From Verrucomicrobiales bacterium (GTDB lineage Bacteria > Verrucomicrobiota > Verrucomicrobiia > Limisphaerales > J093), in the NCBI GenBank assembly GCA_024233215.1, contig JACKPW010000006.1, positions 124,001 through 188,000 of the forward strand: a DNA stretch of 64,000 bases, read 5' to 3'. A program made the position numbers and the translations under genes. Under the pieces are notes generated by a model. The model was not told where the DNA came from. It worked only from the letters and a program-made list of their open reading frames with translations, and ran no database searches. Shown here piece after piece: positions 6,930 through 16,488 of the stretch. Numbering within the stretch: the first letter of the stretch is position 1; every line of letters begins with the position of its first letter.

Positions 6930-9182
6930 TCACAGCCCCATCCGCCGCAGGGAGGGTTCCAGCGCCTCCGCCCACCGCCGGTAGCCTTCCGTGTTCGGGT
7001 GCAGCAAATCCGGCATCAACTCCTTGGGCAAGGTCCCATCACCGGTCAGGAATCGGTCGCTGACATCCACATACTGCACTCGCTTCCCGTCGGCCAACCG
7101 CCGAATCCTCTGGTTGATCGCGAGATTGTTGAGCCGACCGGCATCCAGCGGGGTCGCGCCCCGGGGGAAAATGGCATTCAACACGATCCGGGTGTCCGGC
7201 AGCCGCTGTTCCAGCACCTGGAGGATTTCAGAAACGCCGGCCGCGACCTCTGCAGGGTCCTGCATCAGGTGCCCGGTGTTGTTGGTCCCAATCATCACCA
7301 CGGCCACCTTGGGCTTGATCTGCCCGAGGTTCCCGTGGGTAAGCCGCCACAGCACGTGCTCCGTGCGATCCCCGCTGAACCCCAGGTTGAGCGCCCGTCG
7401 GTCCCCATAAAACTCCTGCCAGACCTCCTTCCCCGCACCTTCCCACCCCTGGGTGATGGAGTCCCCGATGAACACCAGATCCACGTTCCCCTCCTTCGCC
7501 AGCGCACTTTTCGCCGTCTCACGCTGACGCCACCAGGTCTCGCCCCGTCGATGCGCCGGGATGGTCGCGGTGTTGACGTCGTAGAAACGCCGGAGGTCGC
7601 GGTAACGCTGCTGCAGGCCCCGGAGCACGTCGGCATAATCAGCGTCCTGGTGGACACTGCTCATTTCCTGCGGGTCCTTGACCAGATCGAACAACTGCCA
7701 CTCCCGGGTGCGCGGGAAGAACATCAACTTGTACGACTCGGTCCGCACCCCGTCCTGCATCGGCACGTTGTGTGCCGCCACATTCTCGTAATAGGCGTAG
7801 TAAACCGCGTCCCGCCAGTCCGCAGGCGCCCGGCCACCGTTCTGGAACACCGGCACCAGGCTGCGCCCCTGCATTTCCGCCGGAACCGGGACACCGGCGA
7901 CGTCAAGGAAGGTGGGACCATAATCAATGTTCTGGATCAGTGCGGTTGATTTGACCCCGGCAGGGATGACCCCCGGCCAGCGCACCAGAAACGGCATCTT
8001 GAGCGATTCCTCAAACATCCATCGTTTGTCGAACCAACCGTGTTCACCGAGGTAAAACCCTTGGTCTGAAGAGTATATGACGATGGTATTGTCGGCCAAC
8101 CCGCTCTGGTCCAACCACTCCAGGATCCGCCCCACCCCGTCATCCACTGCTTGAACACATTTCAGGTAATCATGGAGATAGCGTTGATATTTCCACTGGA
8201 GAATCTGGTCGTCGGAGAGTTCTCCCGCCTCCATCCGGCGGATGAATTCCTGGTTGCGGGGTTCATACCAGGCGTCCCACGTCGCCCGTTGTTCTGGGGT
8301 CATCCGGTTGTATTCCCCATTGCCACCCCGCCCCGTGAAATACTTGGGAAACTGGTTTTCCCCCTGAAACTTCATGTCCGCGCCCCAACTCATGTAATCG
8401 CGGACCGTCATCTGGTTCTCCTGAAGCAGCCGGCTCCGACCCGCATAGTCGTCCCGCAATGTCGCCGGCTCGGGGAACTGCCGCCCTTCAAACAGATCGA
8501 AATGTCGCTCCGGCGGCATCCAGTTCCGGTGCGGTGCCTTCTGCTGGCACATCAGAATGAACGGCTGCCCCTTGGCACTGGCCTGCTTCAGCCAATCGAG
8601 GCTCAAGTCGGTGATGATGTCGGTGCAATACCCGGTATACCGCTTCCGCTTGCCGTCCATCTGGATGAAGTCCGGGTTGTAGTAGTTGCCCTGCCCCGGC
8701 AGCACTTCCCAGTAGTCGAAGCCCACGGGGTCGCTCCCGAGGTGCCATTTGCCAATCACCGCGGTCTGATAACCCGCCCGCTGAAGGAGCTTGGGAAAAG
8801 TCGTCTGCGTGGGATCAAACCGATCTCCGTTCCGCATGAACCCGTTCAGGTGACTGTGCTTGCCGGTCTGGATGCAGGCCCGCGAAGGCCCGCACAACGA
8901 ATTGGCGCAGAATGAGTTTACAAAGAGTGCCCCCTCCGTCGCCAACCGGTCGATGTTCGGCGTCTGGTTCAGGTGAAGCGCCGATCCGTAGGCGCTGATC
9001 GCCTGCAGGGCATGGTCGTCCGAGAACACGAAGATGATATTCGGACGCTGCGCGGCCGCATTCGCACCCCGCGAGGCGGGAACGATTGCCAGGGCCCAGC
9101 AAAACGCGAGGATCAGGAGCCGAAGCACGGCCGCCACCGAAGGACGAACAGATTGGGAACAGGGGGCTTTCATCGCTTGCAT
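6930..9182 (-). CDS. Sulfatase-SGNH/GDSL esterase fusion, secreted
   Basis: 750 aa. Signal peptide, then an alkaline-phosphatase-fold sulfatase domain (residues about 38-500): PNIIFVFSDDHA metal site, CGPSR sulfatase motif whose Cys would become formylglycine, GKWHLG. The C-terminal part (about 545-750) is an SGNH hydrolase: VFIGDSITQGW (block I Ser), GTNNTG (block III Asn), and LHPNTEGYRRW (block V Asp/His). One chain therefore could remove sulfate esters and acyl groups, probably from a sulfated, acetylated polysaccharide. Two close ATGs (9182, 9173) are possible starts. It diverges from the octahaem cytochrome gene. An anaerobic or oxygen-dependent formylglycine maturase is not in the window. 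Confidence 0.9.
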   Translation of the reverse strand: MQAMKAPCSQSVRPSVAAVLRLLILAFCWALAIVPASRGANAAAQRPNIIFVFSDDHALQAISAYGSALHLNQTPNIDRLATEGALFVNSFCANSLCGPSRACIQTGKHSHLNGFMRNGDRFDPTQTTFPKLLQRAGYQTAVIGKWHLGSDPVGFDYWEVLPGQGNYYNPDFIQMDGKRKRYTGYCTDIITDLSLDWLKQASAKGQPFILMCQQKAPHRNWMPPERHFDLFEGRQFPEPATLRDDYAGRSRLLQENQMTVRDYMSWGADMKFQGENQFPKYFTGRGGNGEYNRMTPEQRATWDAWYEPRNQEFIRRMEAGELSDDQILQWKYQRYLHDYLKCVQAVDDGVGRILEWLDQSGLADNTIVIYSSDQGFYLGEHGWFDKRWMFEESLKMPFLVRWPGVIPAGVKSTALIQNIDYGPTFLDVAGVPVPAEMQGRSLVPVFQNGGRAPADWRDAVYYAYYENVAAHNVPMQDGVRTESYKLMFFPRTREWQLFDLVKDPQEMSSVHQDADYADVLRGLQQRYRDLRRFYDVNTATIPAHRRGETWWRQRETAKSALAKEGNVDLVFIGDSITQGWEGAGKEVWQEFYGDRRALNLGFSGDRTEHVLWRLTHGNLGQIKPKVAVVMIGTNNTGHLMQDPAEVAAGVSEILQVLEQRLPDTRIVLNAIFPRGATPLDAGRLNNLAINQRIRRLADGKRVQYVDVSDRFLTGDGTLPKELMPDLLHPNTEGYRRWAEALEPSLRRMGL

Positions 9183-9335
9183 CGTTTTTCGTCGGTAACC
9201 GCAGGACCATCCCCGAACCGGATCGGCTTGTCCAGCCCCGCGCCCCGGGTCGCCCGGTTCCCCAAGACGCGTCTTGGACTTCGCGTCTTTCGAGGTTTCG
9301 CCGGACGTCCCTCCCCGACTACAATCACCGCCGTC

Positions 9336-11681
9336 ATGGCGAAAGGCTCGATGAAGGCCCCCTTGCGATCCCGGTCTGCCGCACCCGGGCCGTCGCCCGG
9401 CCGGGTGTGGCTCGCGCTGGGCGGCCTGGCTGTGCTCGCGGTGATCGCGTCCTTCGTCTGGCAACACTTCACCACCAACGGCAGGCCCGCCCCCGGCAAT
9501 CCCCCGGCGTCCGCCGACGAGGACATCGTACCGGACCAGGCCGCCACGTATGCCCTCTACGCCGGTTCCTCCACCTGCACGGAATGCCATGACCCGGCGC
9601 ATGCCGAATGGGCTCCGTCAAACCACGGTCTGGCGGAAAGAAGGTTGGACGCCAAACCTGACCTCCCCGCCTTCGATCCGCCCAAGGTGTTTCAGCACGC
9701 CTCCCAGACCACCGAAGCCCGCTTCGTCAACGGTCGTTACGAACTGGTCTCGCTGGGCTACGGCACCAACCGCGCCCCCTACGAGTTGGTGCGCGTGATC
9801 GGAAACAACCCGCTGCGGCAGTTCCTCATCGAGCGTCCCGGCGGCCGGCTGCAGGTGTCCGAGGCCTGCTGGGATCCCCTCACGAACGAGTGGTTCAATG
9901 TCTACGGGGCCGAGGACCGCATGCCCGGAGAGTGGGGGCACTGGACGGGCCGGGGCATGGGGTGGAACGCCATGTGCGCCGCCTGCCACAACACCCGGGT
10001 TCGGAAGAACTACGACGAAACCACCGACTCCTATCACACGGCAATGACCGAACCGACCGTGAGTTGCGAGGCCTGCCATGGTCCGATGAAGGATCACGTG
10101 GTCTGGCAGCGCAGCTGGCGCAGTTCCGGCAAACCCTGGCCTCCCAAACTGGAGCTGGACCCGACCCTGGCGAAACCGTCCACGAACCAGGTCTTCAGCA
10201 TGTGCGGTTCCTGCCACGCCCGTCGTGCCGATCTCACCGGCGACTTCCGGCCGGGCGACGATTTCATGGACCACTACTCGCTGACCATTCCGGACGAGAC
10301 GGACATCTACTATCCGGACGGTCAAGTGCGCGAGGAGGACTATGAATTCGCGGCTTTCCTCGGCAGCCGGATGCATTTCCGTGGCGTGGTTTGCATGGAC
10401 TGCCACACGCCACACCAAGCGCTGCCCGCCCTGAAGGGCAACGATCTTTGCCTGCGCTGCCACAACGGCAGCCGGGAGGACAGCCCGGTCATCGACCCGG
10501 TGGCACACGGGTTCCACGCCGAATACAAGTCCGGCAATCTCTGCACCGAATGTCACATGCCGGTCACCCCTTACATGCAACGGCACTGGCGGCACGACCA
10601 CGGTTTCACCGTGCCGGACCCCGTCTTGACGAAGGAATTCGGGATCCCCAACGCCTGCAACCGTTGCCACAAGGACAAGGACGCCGACTGGTCCATCGAG
10701 TGGACCGGGAAATGGTATGGGGAGAAGATGAACCGGCCCGGCCGCACCCGGACCCGCTGGCTGGCAAGGGCGCGGGCGGGCAATCCCGAAGCCCGGGCAC
10801 CGCTGCTGGAGTTGCTCAACACCGAGGAGGTCCCCTACTGGCAGGCCTCGATCATCATGCTCCTGCGCCAGTGGATCGAGGCACCGGAGGTCGCCGCCGC
10901 CGTGCGCGCGAAGCTCGGTCACCCTGACCCACTCGTGCGGGAGAAGGCGGTGCGAAGCCTCGAACCGTTGTTGCCGGTGCCGGGTTCCGAGGTCGGGGGA
11001 CTGCTGCGACCGATGCTCGAAGACCCCGTCCGTTGCGTGCGGGTGGCAGCAGCCTGGGCCCTGAGGGCCAGCGTGGACCCCGCGAGCCGGGCGGGTCGGG
11101 AACTCCAACACATGTTGGACTTCAATGCCGACCAACCCACGGGCCAGCTCCAAAAGGCCGTCTACGACCTCGCCCACAACCACCTGGAATCCGCCTACAA
11201 CCACTTGAAAAAGGCGGTGGCCTGGGACCCCAACTCCCCCCCCCTGCGTCACGAACTCGCCGTCGTGTGCAGCATGACCGGGCGCAGCCGTGATGCGGTG
11301 GATCAACTCGAAGCCGCGTGCCGCCTGGATCCGAACGAGGCCGAATACGCCTACAAGCTGGCCCTGGCATGGAACGAGATGGGCAACCTGCAACAAACCG
11401 TGAAGGCCCTGGAACGGGCGGTGGGGATCAATCCCCGGCACGCCCGCGCCTGGTACAATCTCGGACTCGCCCGCAACCAGTTGAATCAACCGGAAGCCGC
11501 CATCGACGCGCTGCTTCGGGCGGAGTCCGCGAATCCCAACGACCCCCGCATCCCCTACGCCCGTGCCACCATCCTGGCCCGCTTGGGACGCCTCGAAGAA
11601 GCGAAGACCGCCGCCTCCCGGGCGGTGGAACTGCAGCGCGACTTCGCCGAGGCCCGCCAGTTGCTCGACCAGCTGCCTTGA
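9336..11681 (+). CDS. Octahaem c-type cytochrome with HEAT and TPR repeats
   Basis: 781 aa. A membrane anchor (residues about 20-45) is followed by eight CxxCH haem sites between residues 80 and 440: CTECH, CAACH, CEACH, CGSCH, CMDCH, CLRCH, CTECH, CNRCH. Residues about 480-600 look like HEAT repeats, and the last 180 residues are TPRs (pattern A-x-NPRHARAWYNLGLARNQ). The haem layout resembles cytochrome c554/NrfA-like multihaem proteins; this kind of TPR-tailed multihaem protein is known mainly from Verrucomicrobiota and Planctomycetota (recollection). The redox partner is unknown. ATG 9336 is chosen since it directly precedes the anchor; the frame is open further upstream without homology. 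Confidence 0.87.
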   Translation: MAKGSMKAPLRSRSAAPGPSPGRVWLALGGLAVLAVIASFVWQHFTTNGRPAPGNPPASADEDIVPDQAATYALYAGSSTCTECHDPAHAEWAPSNHGLAERRLDAKPDLPAFDPPKVFQHASQTTEARFVNGRYELVSLGYGTNRAPYELVRVIGNNPLRQFLIERPGGRLQVSEACWDPLTNEWFNVYGAEDRMPGEWGHWTGRGMGWNAMCAACHNTRVRKNYDETTDSYHTAMTEPTVSCEACHGPMKDHVVWQRSWRSSGKPWPPKLELDPTLAKPSTNQVFSMCGSCHARRADLTGDFRPGDDFMDHYSLTIPDETDIYYPDGQVREEDYEFAAFLGSRMHFRGVVCMDCHTPHQALPALKGNDLCLRCHNGSREDSPVIDPVAHGFHAEYKSGNLCTECHMPVTPYMQRHWRHDHGFTVPDPVLTKEFGIPNACNRCHKDKDADWSIEWTGKWYGEKMNRPGRTRTRWLARARAGNPEARAPLLELLNTEEVPYWQASIIMLLRQWIEAPEVAAAVRAKLGHPDPLVREKAVRSLEPLLPVPGSEVGGLLRPMLEDPVRCVRVAAAWALRASVDPASRAGRELQHMLDFNADQPTGQLQKAVYDLAHNHLESAYNHLKKAVAWDPNSPPLRHELAVVCSMTGRSRDAVDQLEAACRLDPNEAEYAYKLALAWNEMGNLQQTVKALERAVGINPRHARAWYNLGLARNQLNQPEAAIDALLRAESANPNDPRIPYARATILARLGRLEEAKTAASRAVELQRDFAEARQLLDQLP

Positions 11682-11698
11682 GTCTTGTGGAAACCCGA

Positions 11699-11725
11699 AG
11701 CCCGGGGACTCTCGTCCGCCGGGCT
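11699..11725. terminator. Hairpin between convergent cytochrome genes
   Basis: AGCCCGG-GGAC-TCTC-GTCC-G-CCGGGCT: eleven base pairs with one bulge and a four-base loop, in the 69-nt gap between two convergent stops. No long U-run follows on the plus strand, and only TTT on the minus strand, so a bidirectional or Rho-assisted terminator is the reading. Confidence 0.5.
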
Positions 11726-11750
11726 CGCGCAATACCTTGGAACGTCTCAG

Positions 11751-12167
11751 TTACTTCTTGAGGCCCTGGTCGATCCAGGCCCGGATCAGTCCCACCTGTT
11801 CCTTGGTCAGCGGATCGCCCTTGCCTTCCGGCGGCATGGCCTCGTCGGGATCGCCCAACCGGGCCACGGCAATGAGCAGCTTGCTTTTCGTGCTCTTGCC
11901 CTTGACGACGACCGGCTCCCCGCGGGAGCCCTTCAGCAACTCCTCCAGACTGTCCACGCGCAGCTTGGCCTTCTGTTTGTCGGGGCCATGGCAGTCCACG
12001 CACGACTTTTTGAAGATCGGCAGGATCTGTTTTTCAAAACTCAGGTCCTTCTTCGTGGACGGCGGCGGCAGTTTGGAAAGGTCCACCTCCACCTCCGCGG
12101 CCCGTACTCCGAGGCTGCCGGCGACGCACAGCCCCACGATTAATGTCAGCAACTTCATCATTCTCAT
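11751..12167 (-). CDS. Small secreted planctomycete-type cytochrome c
   Basis: 138 aa with a signal peptide (MKLLTLIVGLCVAGSLGVRA). One haem site CVDCH lies in FKKSCVDCHGPDKQKAKLRVDS, and the distal ligand region MPPEGKGDPLTKEQVGLIRAWIDQG matches the PSCyt1-type domain that usually sits at the N-terminus of large DUF1549/DUF1553 proteins. Here it stands alone. Probable periplasmic electron carrier; partner could be the neighbouring octahaem protein, but the two genes are convergent and need not be co-regulated. Confidence 0.85.
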   Translation of the reverse strand: MRMMKLLTLIVGLCVAGSLGVRAAEVEVDLSKLPPPSTKKDLSFEKQILPIFKKSCVDCHGPDKQKAKLRVDSLEELLKGSRGEPVVVKGKSTKSKLLIAVARLGDPDEAMPPEGKGDPLTKEQVGLIRAWIDQGLKK

Positions 12168-12273
12168 GGTTTGCAGTATTCGGCGGGCACTCTACGCCAG
12201 CCGCGGCGCGTTTCAACCCCCGGTTGGACAAACAGAGCGTCCCGGGACATCTTGCCCGCCGCTCGGAACGGGG

Positions 12274-13236
12274 ATGTCGATGACCGCGGAACTGATCCAA
12301 GTGGGATGCTCGCTCCTGCTGCTGTTTGCCGGCGCGGAAGCGCTGGTGCGGGGCAGCGCTTCGCTGGCATTGCGCCTGGGCCTCACCCCCCTGCTCGTCG
12401 GACTCACCGTGGTCTCGTTCGGGACGAGCGCGCCCGAAATGCTGGTGAGTGTGCAGGCCGCCACGGCCGGCAAGGGGGACCTTGCGGTGGCCAATGTCAT
12501 CGGGTCCAACATCCTCAACCTCGGCATCATCCTCGGCCTGACGGCCCTGGTGTGTCCGATCCCGATAAACCGCTCCCTGATCCGGTTTGACGCACCGGTG
12601 CTGGTGGGGGCGTCCATCCTGGCCGGCTCGCTCATCGCAGCGGGACTGCTGGGAGCCCCGGCCGGGATCGCGTTGCTGCTGCTCCTCCTCCTCTACACCG
12701 GGCTGAATGTGCGGTTCGCGCGCCGGGACGCCGCCGCGGAGATCGGGGGACAGTTTGCCGACGGCGCGCCGGTCTGCTCCCGATCAGCCGGCCGGGATGG
12801 GCTCCTGGCATTGGCCGGGTTGGGCGCCCTGGCGTTTGGAGCCCGGTTGCTGGTGGCCGCCGCCACACAACTGGCCCTGGATTTCGGTGTCAGCGAGGCG
12901 GTCATCGGACTCACCATCGTGGCCCTGGGCACGAGTCTGCCCGAGTTGGTGACCTGCCTCGTGGCGGCTTGGCGCGGCCAACCGGACATCGCGGCCGGCA
13001 ACGCCATCGGGTCATCGGTGTTCAACCTGCTCGGCATCCTCGGGCTCGCGGCATTGCTGGGTCCCGTCGACGCGCCGAACATTCACGCCTTCGATCTGAT
13101 CGTGATGGCGGCGTTCGCCGCGGCCACCCTGCCTTTGCTGTGGACCGGGCTGCGCCTGCGACGTTGGGAAGGTGCCCTGCTGCTGGCGGGCTATGGTGCC
13201 TACGTCTGGGCGATCTGGCCCGACGGCACGACGTGA
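12274..13236 (+). CDS. Calcium/sodium antiporter of the CaCA family (YrbG-like)
   Basis: 320 aa integral membrane protein of about ten helices. The two inverted alpha repeats of CaCA exchangers are plain: SFGTSAPEMLVS with ANVIGSNILNLG in the first half, and ALGTSLPELVTC with GNAIGSSVFNLLG in the second. Role: Na/Ca exchange across the inner membrane. ATG 12274 follows GGAACGGGG; ATG 12280 is an alternative. Nothing links it functionally to its neighbours; it converges on rpoD with a 12-nt gap. Confidence 0.92.
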   Translation: MSMTAELIQVGCSLLLLFAGAEALVRGSASLALRLGLTPLLVGLTVVSFGTSAPEMLVSVQAATAGKGDLAVANVIGSNILNLGIILGLTALVCPIPINRSLIRFDAPVLVGASILAGSLIAAGLLGAPAGIALLLLLLLYTGLNVRFARRDAAAEIGGQFADGAPVCSRSAGRDGLLALAGLGALAFGARLLVAAATQLALDFGVSEAVIGLTIVALGTSLPELVTCLVAAWRGQPDIAAGNAIGSSVFNLLGILGLAALLGPVDAPNIHAFDLIVMAAFAAATLPLLWTGLRLRRWEGALLLAGYGAYVWAIWPDGTT

Positions 13237-13248
13237 TGCCCGGGGCGG

Positions 13249-15249
13249 TCAGGCCGGCAGGGGGGGCGCCTCGATGCCTTCCGTCTCGAGGAACCCCTGC
13301 AACTGACGGATCCGGGTGGGGTGCCGCATCTTGCGGAGCGCCTTCGCCTCGATCTGACGGATGCGTTCGCGGGTCACCTTGAACTGCTTGCCCACCTCCT
13401 CGAGCGTGCGACTGTAGCCGTCGCCCAACCCGAAGCGGAGTTCCAACACCTTCCGCTCGCGCTCGGTCAGCGTGGTCAACACGTCACCCAGCTTCTCCTT
13501 GAGCAGGCTGTAGCTGGTCATGTCCGACGGGTTCTCCGCCGACTTGTCCTCGATGAAATCGCCGAAGTTGGTGTCGTCGCTGTCGCCCACGGGACTCTGC
13601 AGGCTGATCGGTTGCTGGGCCATCTTCATGATGGCGCGGACCCGGTCGACCGGCATCTGCATCTCGTCGGCGATCTCCTCCGGGGTCGCCTCCCGACCAA
13701 AGTCCTGCACCAACTGCTTCTGCACGCGCATCAGCTTGTTGATGGTCTCGATCATGTGCACCGGAATGCGGATCGTGCGGGCCTGGTCGGCGATCGAGCG
13801 GGTGATGGCCTGGCGGATCCACCAGGTGGCGTAAGTGGAGAACTTGTAGCCCCGGCGGTACTCAAACTTCTCCACGGCCTTCATCAGGCCCATGTTGCCC
13901 TCCTGAATCAGGTCCAGAAAGGAGAGCCCGCGGTTGGTGTATTTCTTCGCAATGGAGATCACGAGGCGGAGGTTCGCCTCCACCATGGCGGTCTTGGCTT
14001 CGTGGGCCCGCCGCGCAAAGTGCTGCAACTCGCGGTAGGCCTTCATGTAGTCCTCCTGGGGCATCCGGACGAACTGCTCCAACGCCAGCAGTTTCCGCTG
14101 TTCGGCCTCGAGCATCTGCTGGGCGGCGGCGCTCTTCCTCTGGTTTTCCAGTTCCTGCACGGCCCGCCAGCCGCTGCGCATCTTGTCGTAGATGTTGTCC
14201 GCGACGAGCGTCATCTCCTCGATGACCTTCTGCTTGTAGTAGAACTTCGGAAACGAGACCTGGAGTTTCTTGTCCGCCTTCTGGAACTCGCGCTCCGCCC
14301 GGGTGCGTTTCGCTGCGACCTTTTCCCCCTGCCACTTCGCATACTGAACGTCCACCTTCTGGTCGATCACCCGGACGTCCTTGACCAGTTTGCGCAGGTC
14401 CTTGAGGTGGTTCTCCCGACCCTCGATCTTCTTGTCGAGGATCACCCGGTCGAACCGCTCCTTCGGGGGCTCGGAGATGAGCTTCTCCGCCAGGGCAATG
14501 TGCTCCTTGCCGGCAAACCCAAAGCCGTAAATAATACGCTTGACCTCGTTTTCGTTGTCCTCGATTCGCTTGGAGATTTCCACCTCCTGCTCCCGGGTCA
14601 GCAGCGGCACCTGGCCCATCTGCTTGAGATACATCCGGACGGGATCGTCCAGGATGTCCAACCGGGCCTTCTCGTCCTCTTCATCGTTCTCGCCCGGTTT
14701 CACCCGGTCGACCTCCGCCTGGTCGACGATTTCGATTTCGAGGCCCCGCAACTTGCTGGTGAGTTCGTCGAGGTCCTCCGGGGTCACCGTGTCCGGGAGG
14801 GCGTCATTGATGTCGCTGTAGGTCAGGTAGCCCTGCTCCTGGGCCAATCGGAGCAGTTCCTTCACCTTCTCGGTGATGTCGATGCCGGAAGGCATCTGCA
14901 GGTCCTCTGCCGGAAGCTCGATGGTCTCGACGGTCACCGGAGCCGCGCCATCGGCCCCCTTCTTCAACTCCCCGGTCACCGGGGCGGCGACGACGGGTTT
15001 CGGTTCTGCTGTGTCCGCCTTGCCGGTGACCGGCTTGGACTTCTTCTTTCCCCGGGAAACCGGAGCGGGCTTGGGGTGCTGGCTGGGCTTCGGGGGTGTG
15101 GTGGAGGTACCGGCGGTGGCCCGGCCTTCCGGCTTGGCGGAGCTGCCCGCTTTGGCCGCGCGGCCGGCATCGCTCCTGGCGGAACCGGACTTCGCTTTGA
15201 CGGTCTTTTTGTTGCTGGTGGTGGTCTTCGTGACCTTCTTAGTCGGCAT
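13249..15249 (-). CDS. rpoD: RNA polymerase primary sigma factor
   Basis: 666 aa. An unusual Lys/Ala/Pro-rich N-terminal extension (about 110 residues) precedes region 1.1 (ITEKVKELLRLAQEQGYLTY). Region 1.2/2 shows DPVRMYLKQMGQVPLLTREQE, the core region 2 NLRLVISIAKKYTNRG, LSFLDLIQEGNMGLMKAVEKF and YATWWIRQAITRSI, region 3, and region 4.2 with VTRERIRQIEAKALRKMRHP. All conserved primary sigma features are intact, so this is the housekeeping sigma. A promoter is present upstream. Confidence 0.97.
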   Translation of the reverse strand: MPTKKVTKTTTSNKKTVKAKSGSARSDAGRAAKAGSSAKPEGRATAGTSTTPPKPSQHPKPAPVSRGKKKSKPVTGKADTAEPKPVVAAPVTGELKKGADGAAPVTVETIELPAEDLQMPSGIDITEKVKELLRLAQEQGYLTYSDINDALPDTVTPEDLDELTSKLRGLEIEIVDQAEVDRVKPGENDEEDEKARLDILDDPVRMYLKQMGQVPLLTREQEVEISKRIEDNENEVKRIIYGFGFAGKEHIALAEKLISEPPKERFDRVILDKKIEGRENHLKDLRKLVKDVRVIDQKVDVQYAKWQGEKVAAKRTRAEREFQKADKKLQVSFPKFYYKQKVIEEMTLVADNIYDKMRSGWRAVQELENQRKSAAAQQMLEAEQRKLLALEQFVRMPQEDYMKAYRELQHFARRAHEAKTAMVEANLRLVISIAKKYTNRGLSFLDLIQEGNMGLMKAVEKFEYRRGYKFSTYATWWIRQAITRSIADQARTIRIPVHMIETINKLMRVQKQLVQDFGREATPEEIADEMQMPVDRVRAIMKMAQQPISLQSPVGDSDDTNFGDFIEDKSAENPSDMTSYSLLKEKLGDVLTTLTERERKVLELRFGLGDGYSRTLEEVGKQFKVTRERIRQIEAKALRKMRHPTRIRQLQGFLETEGIEAPPLPA

Positions 15250-15302
15250 AAGCAGTGCGAACTGACGAGAGAATCCGGCGGGCGGGCCGGACGCAGCCGG
15301 GC

Positions 15303-15331
15303 AGTATGATTAGCGGACCGGTCATCGTCAA
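15303..15331 (-). promoter_or_regulatory. Probable sigma-70 promoter of rpoD
   Basis: Minus strand TTGACG (15326-15331), 17-nt spacer, CATACT (15303-15308), about 55 nt ahead of the rpoD start. The remaining 15332-15781 has no convincing gene apart from a possible fragment noted separately. Confidence 0.55.
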
Positions 15332-15665
15332 GCAGGGGAATCAAGGTATTTTCCTCAGGTCAGGGCCATTCCACCTGCCGGGGCCAGAGTGGTCCAGGAC
15401 CGCGCGCTCTGGCGAAAAGCCGCAGGAGAGCACCAGGGCGCAGGGAAACGCCGGTAACCGGCACCGGATGTTCCCTCCCCCGGGCGCGCCTCGCTGCTTG
15501 GCTCCCGACCGCAGATCCGCAACGCCACAGCCCGGAAGGCCCCCGGGGGGGGCCCGCAGCAGCCCGACCGCCGACCATCGGCTGTGAATGATGAGGGCGA
15601 TCTTCTCAGGGTGGGTCGGTCTGCGGCGCCACCCAGGAAAGGCGCGTCCCCGGACGATGGTGGTG

Positions 15666-15745
15666 CTATTTCACCGCCGCATCCAGCTTCTCCACGGCTT
15701 CCTCCAGTTGGCCCGGCTTGGACGCGAGTAAAGGGACGCTCCTCA
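15666..15745 (-). other. Possible remnant of a coding 3-prime end
   Basis: A minus-strand frame ends at 15666 with PLLASKPGQLEEAVEKLDAAVK, which looks like the C-terminal helix of a TPR-type protein. The frame upstream of it is unlike protein and runs antiparallel in phase into the neighbouring gene's 3-prime end. It could be a decayed gene tail or chance. Confidence 0.2.
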
Positions 15746-15781
15746 AAACTCGTTGGGCCGCCGCCCCAGCCCCAGCCCTCC

Positions 15782-16471
15782 CTACTCCAATTGGTCCGAG
15801 ACTTCCCCGAAGCTGTCGACGTATCTCACCCGGAAGAAGCGGGCCCCAGGGCTCACCAAGGGAGATTCCTGAAACGTAAAGGGTGAGGTTCCCGTCATCA
15901 CCTGGGCCCACTGGGTGAGGTCGGTTGAGACCTCCACCGCGTATTGTAGCGAAGGGATGCCCTGAACGCTAAACTCGAACCGGTCGGCGGACGCGAGGAC
16001 GTTCAGGATGATCGCCGCGAAGGAGATCACCGAAGGGGAGTTGACCGACGCCATGACCGACGGTCCCGGGGCCGTCGAGCCGTGTTCCCAGGACAGCGCG
16101 ACGTAGGAGAGGGGTTCGGGCGTGTCCACCACGGCCCCCAGGGCAAAACCGGCCAGTGAGTCCCCCGGCGCGACATCATGCGGATAGGGTTCCTCCGTAT
16201 CCGTGCTGAACCAATCCACGTAGGTCGCATAGTCGGTCGCAAAACTCCACCCCGGTGGTGTGGCCAGCACCTGGAAGGGAGCACCGACCTCCAAATGCCA
16301 GTTGCTCACATGCCAACTGCTTGCAACCGGCTCTTCGTTGAAGAGGGTATAGACAAAGTTCGTGCCGGACTGGTCAAGCTCCACGCGTGCCGCCAGGTCC
16401 GGTGCGTCACTGTGAGTGGTGGCCAACCTCGTTAGGGTCAGCAAGATGGCAGTGATGGCAGGGGGTCTCAT
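15782..16471 (-). CDS. Secreted protein of unknown function with fibronectin-like/AST-type C-terminal domain
   Basis: 229 aa. ATG 16471 has a GAGGAG Shine-Dalgarno 7 nt upstream and begins a signal peptide (MRPPAITAILLTLTRLATTH). Residues about 150-229 contain the pattern VQGIPSLQYAVEVSTDLTQW then GARFFRVRYV, a short beta-sandwich module very common at the ends of verrucomicrobial secreted proteins. The N-terminal part (GTNFVYTLFNEEP, WHVSNWHLEV) is an unrecognised beta-rich domain. It starts 17 nt after the M15-like gene, so the two are probably cotranscribed. Confidence 0.7.
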   Translation of the reverse strand: MRPPAITAILLTLTRLATTHSDAPDLAARVELDQSGTNFVYTLFNEEPVASSWHVSNWHLEVGAPFQVLATPPGWSFATDYATYVDWFSTDTEEPYPHDVAPGDSLAGFALGAVVDTPEPLSYVALSWEHGSTAPGPSVMASVNSPSVISFAAIILNVLASADRFEFSVQGIPSLQYAVEVSTDLTQWAQVMTGTSPFTFQESPLVSPGARFFRVRYVDSFGEVSDQLE

Positions 16472-16488
16472 GGTCGGTCTCCTCAAGC

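Noticed and set aside
15584..15886. Plus-strand 100-codon frame after rpoD
   Set aside because: Pro/Arg-rich without structure, and it overlaps the 3-prime end of the minus-strand secreted protein.
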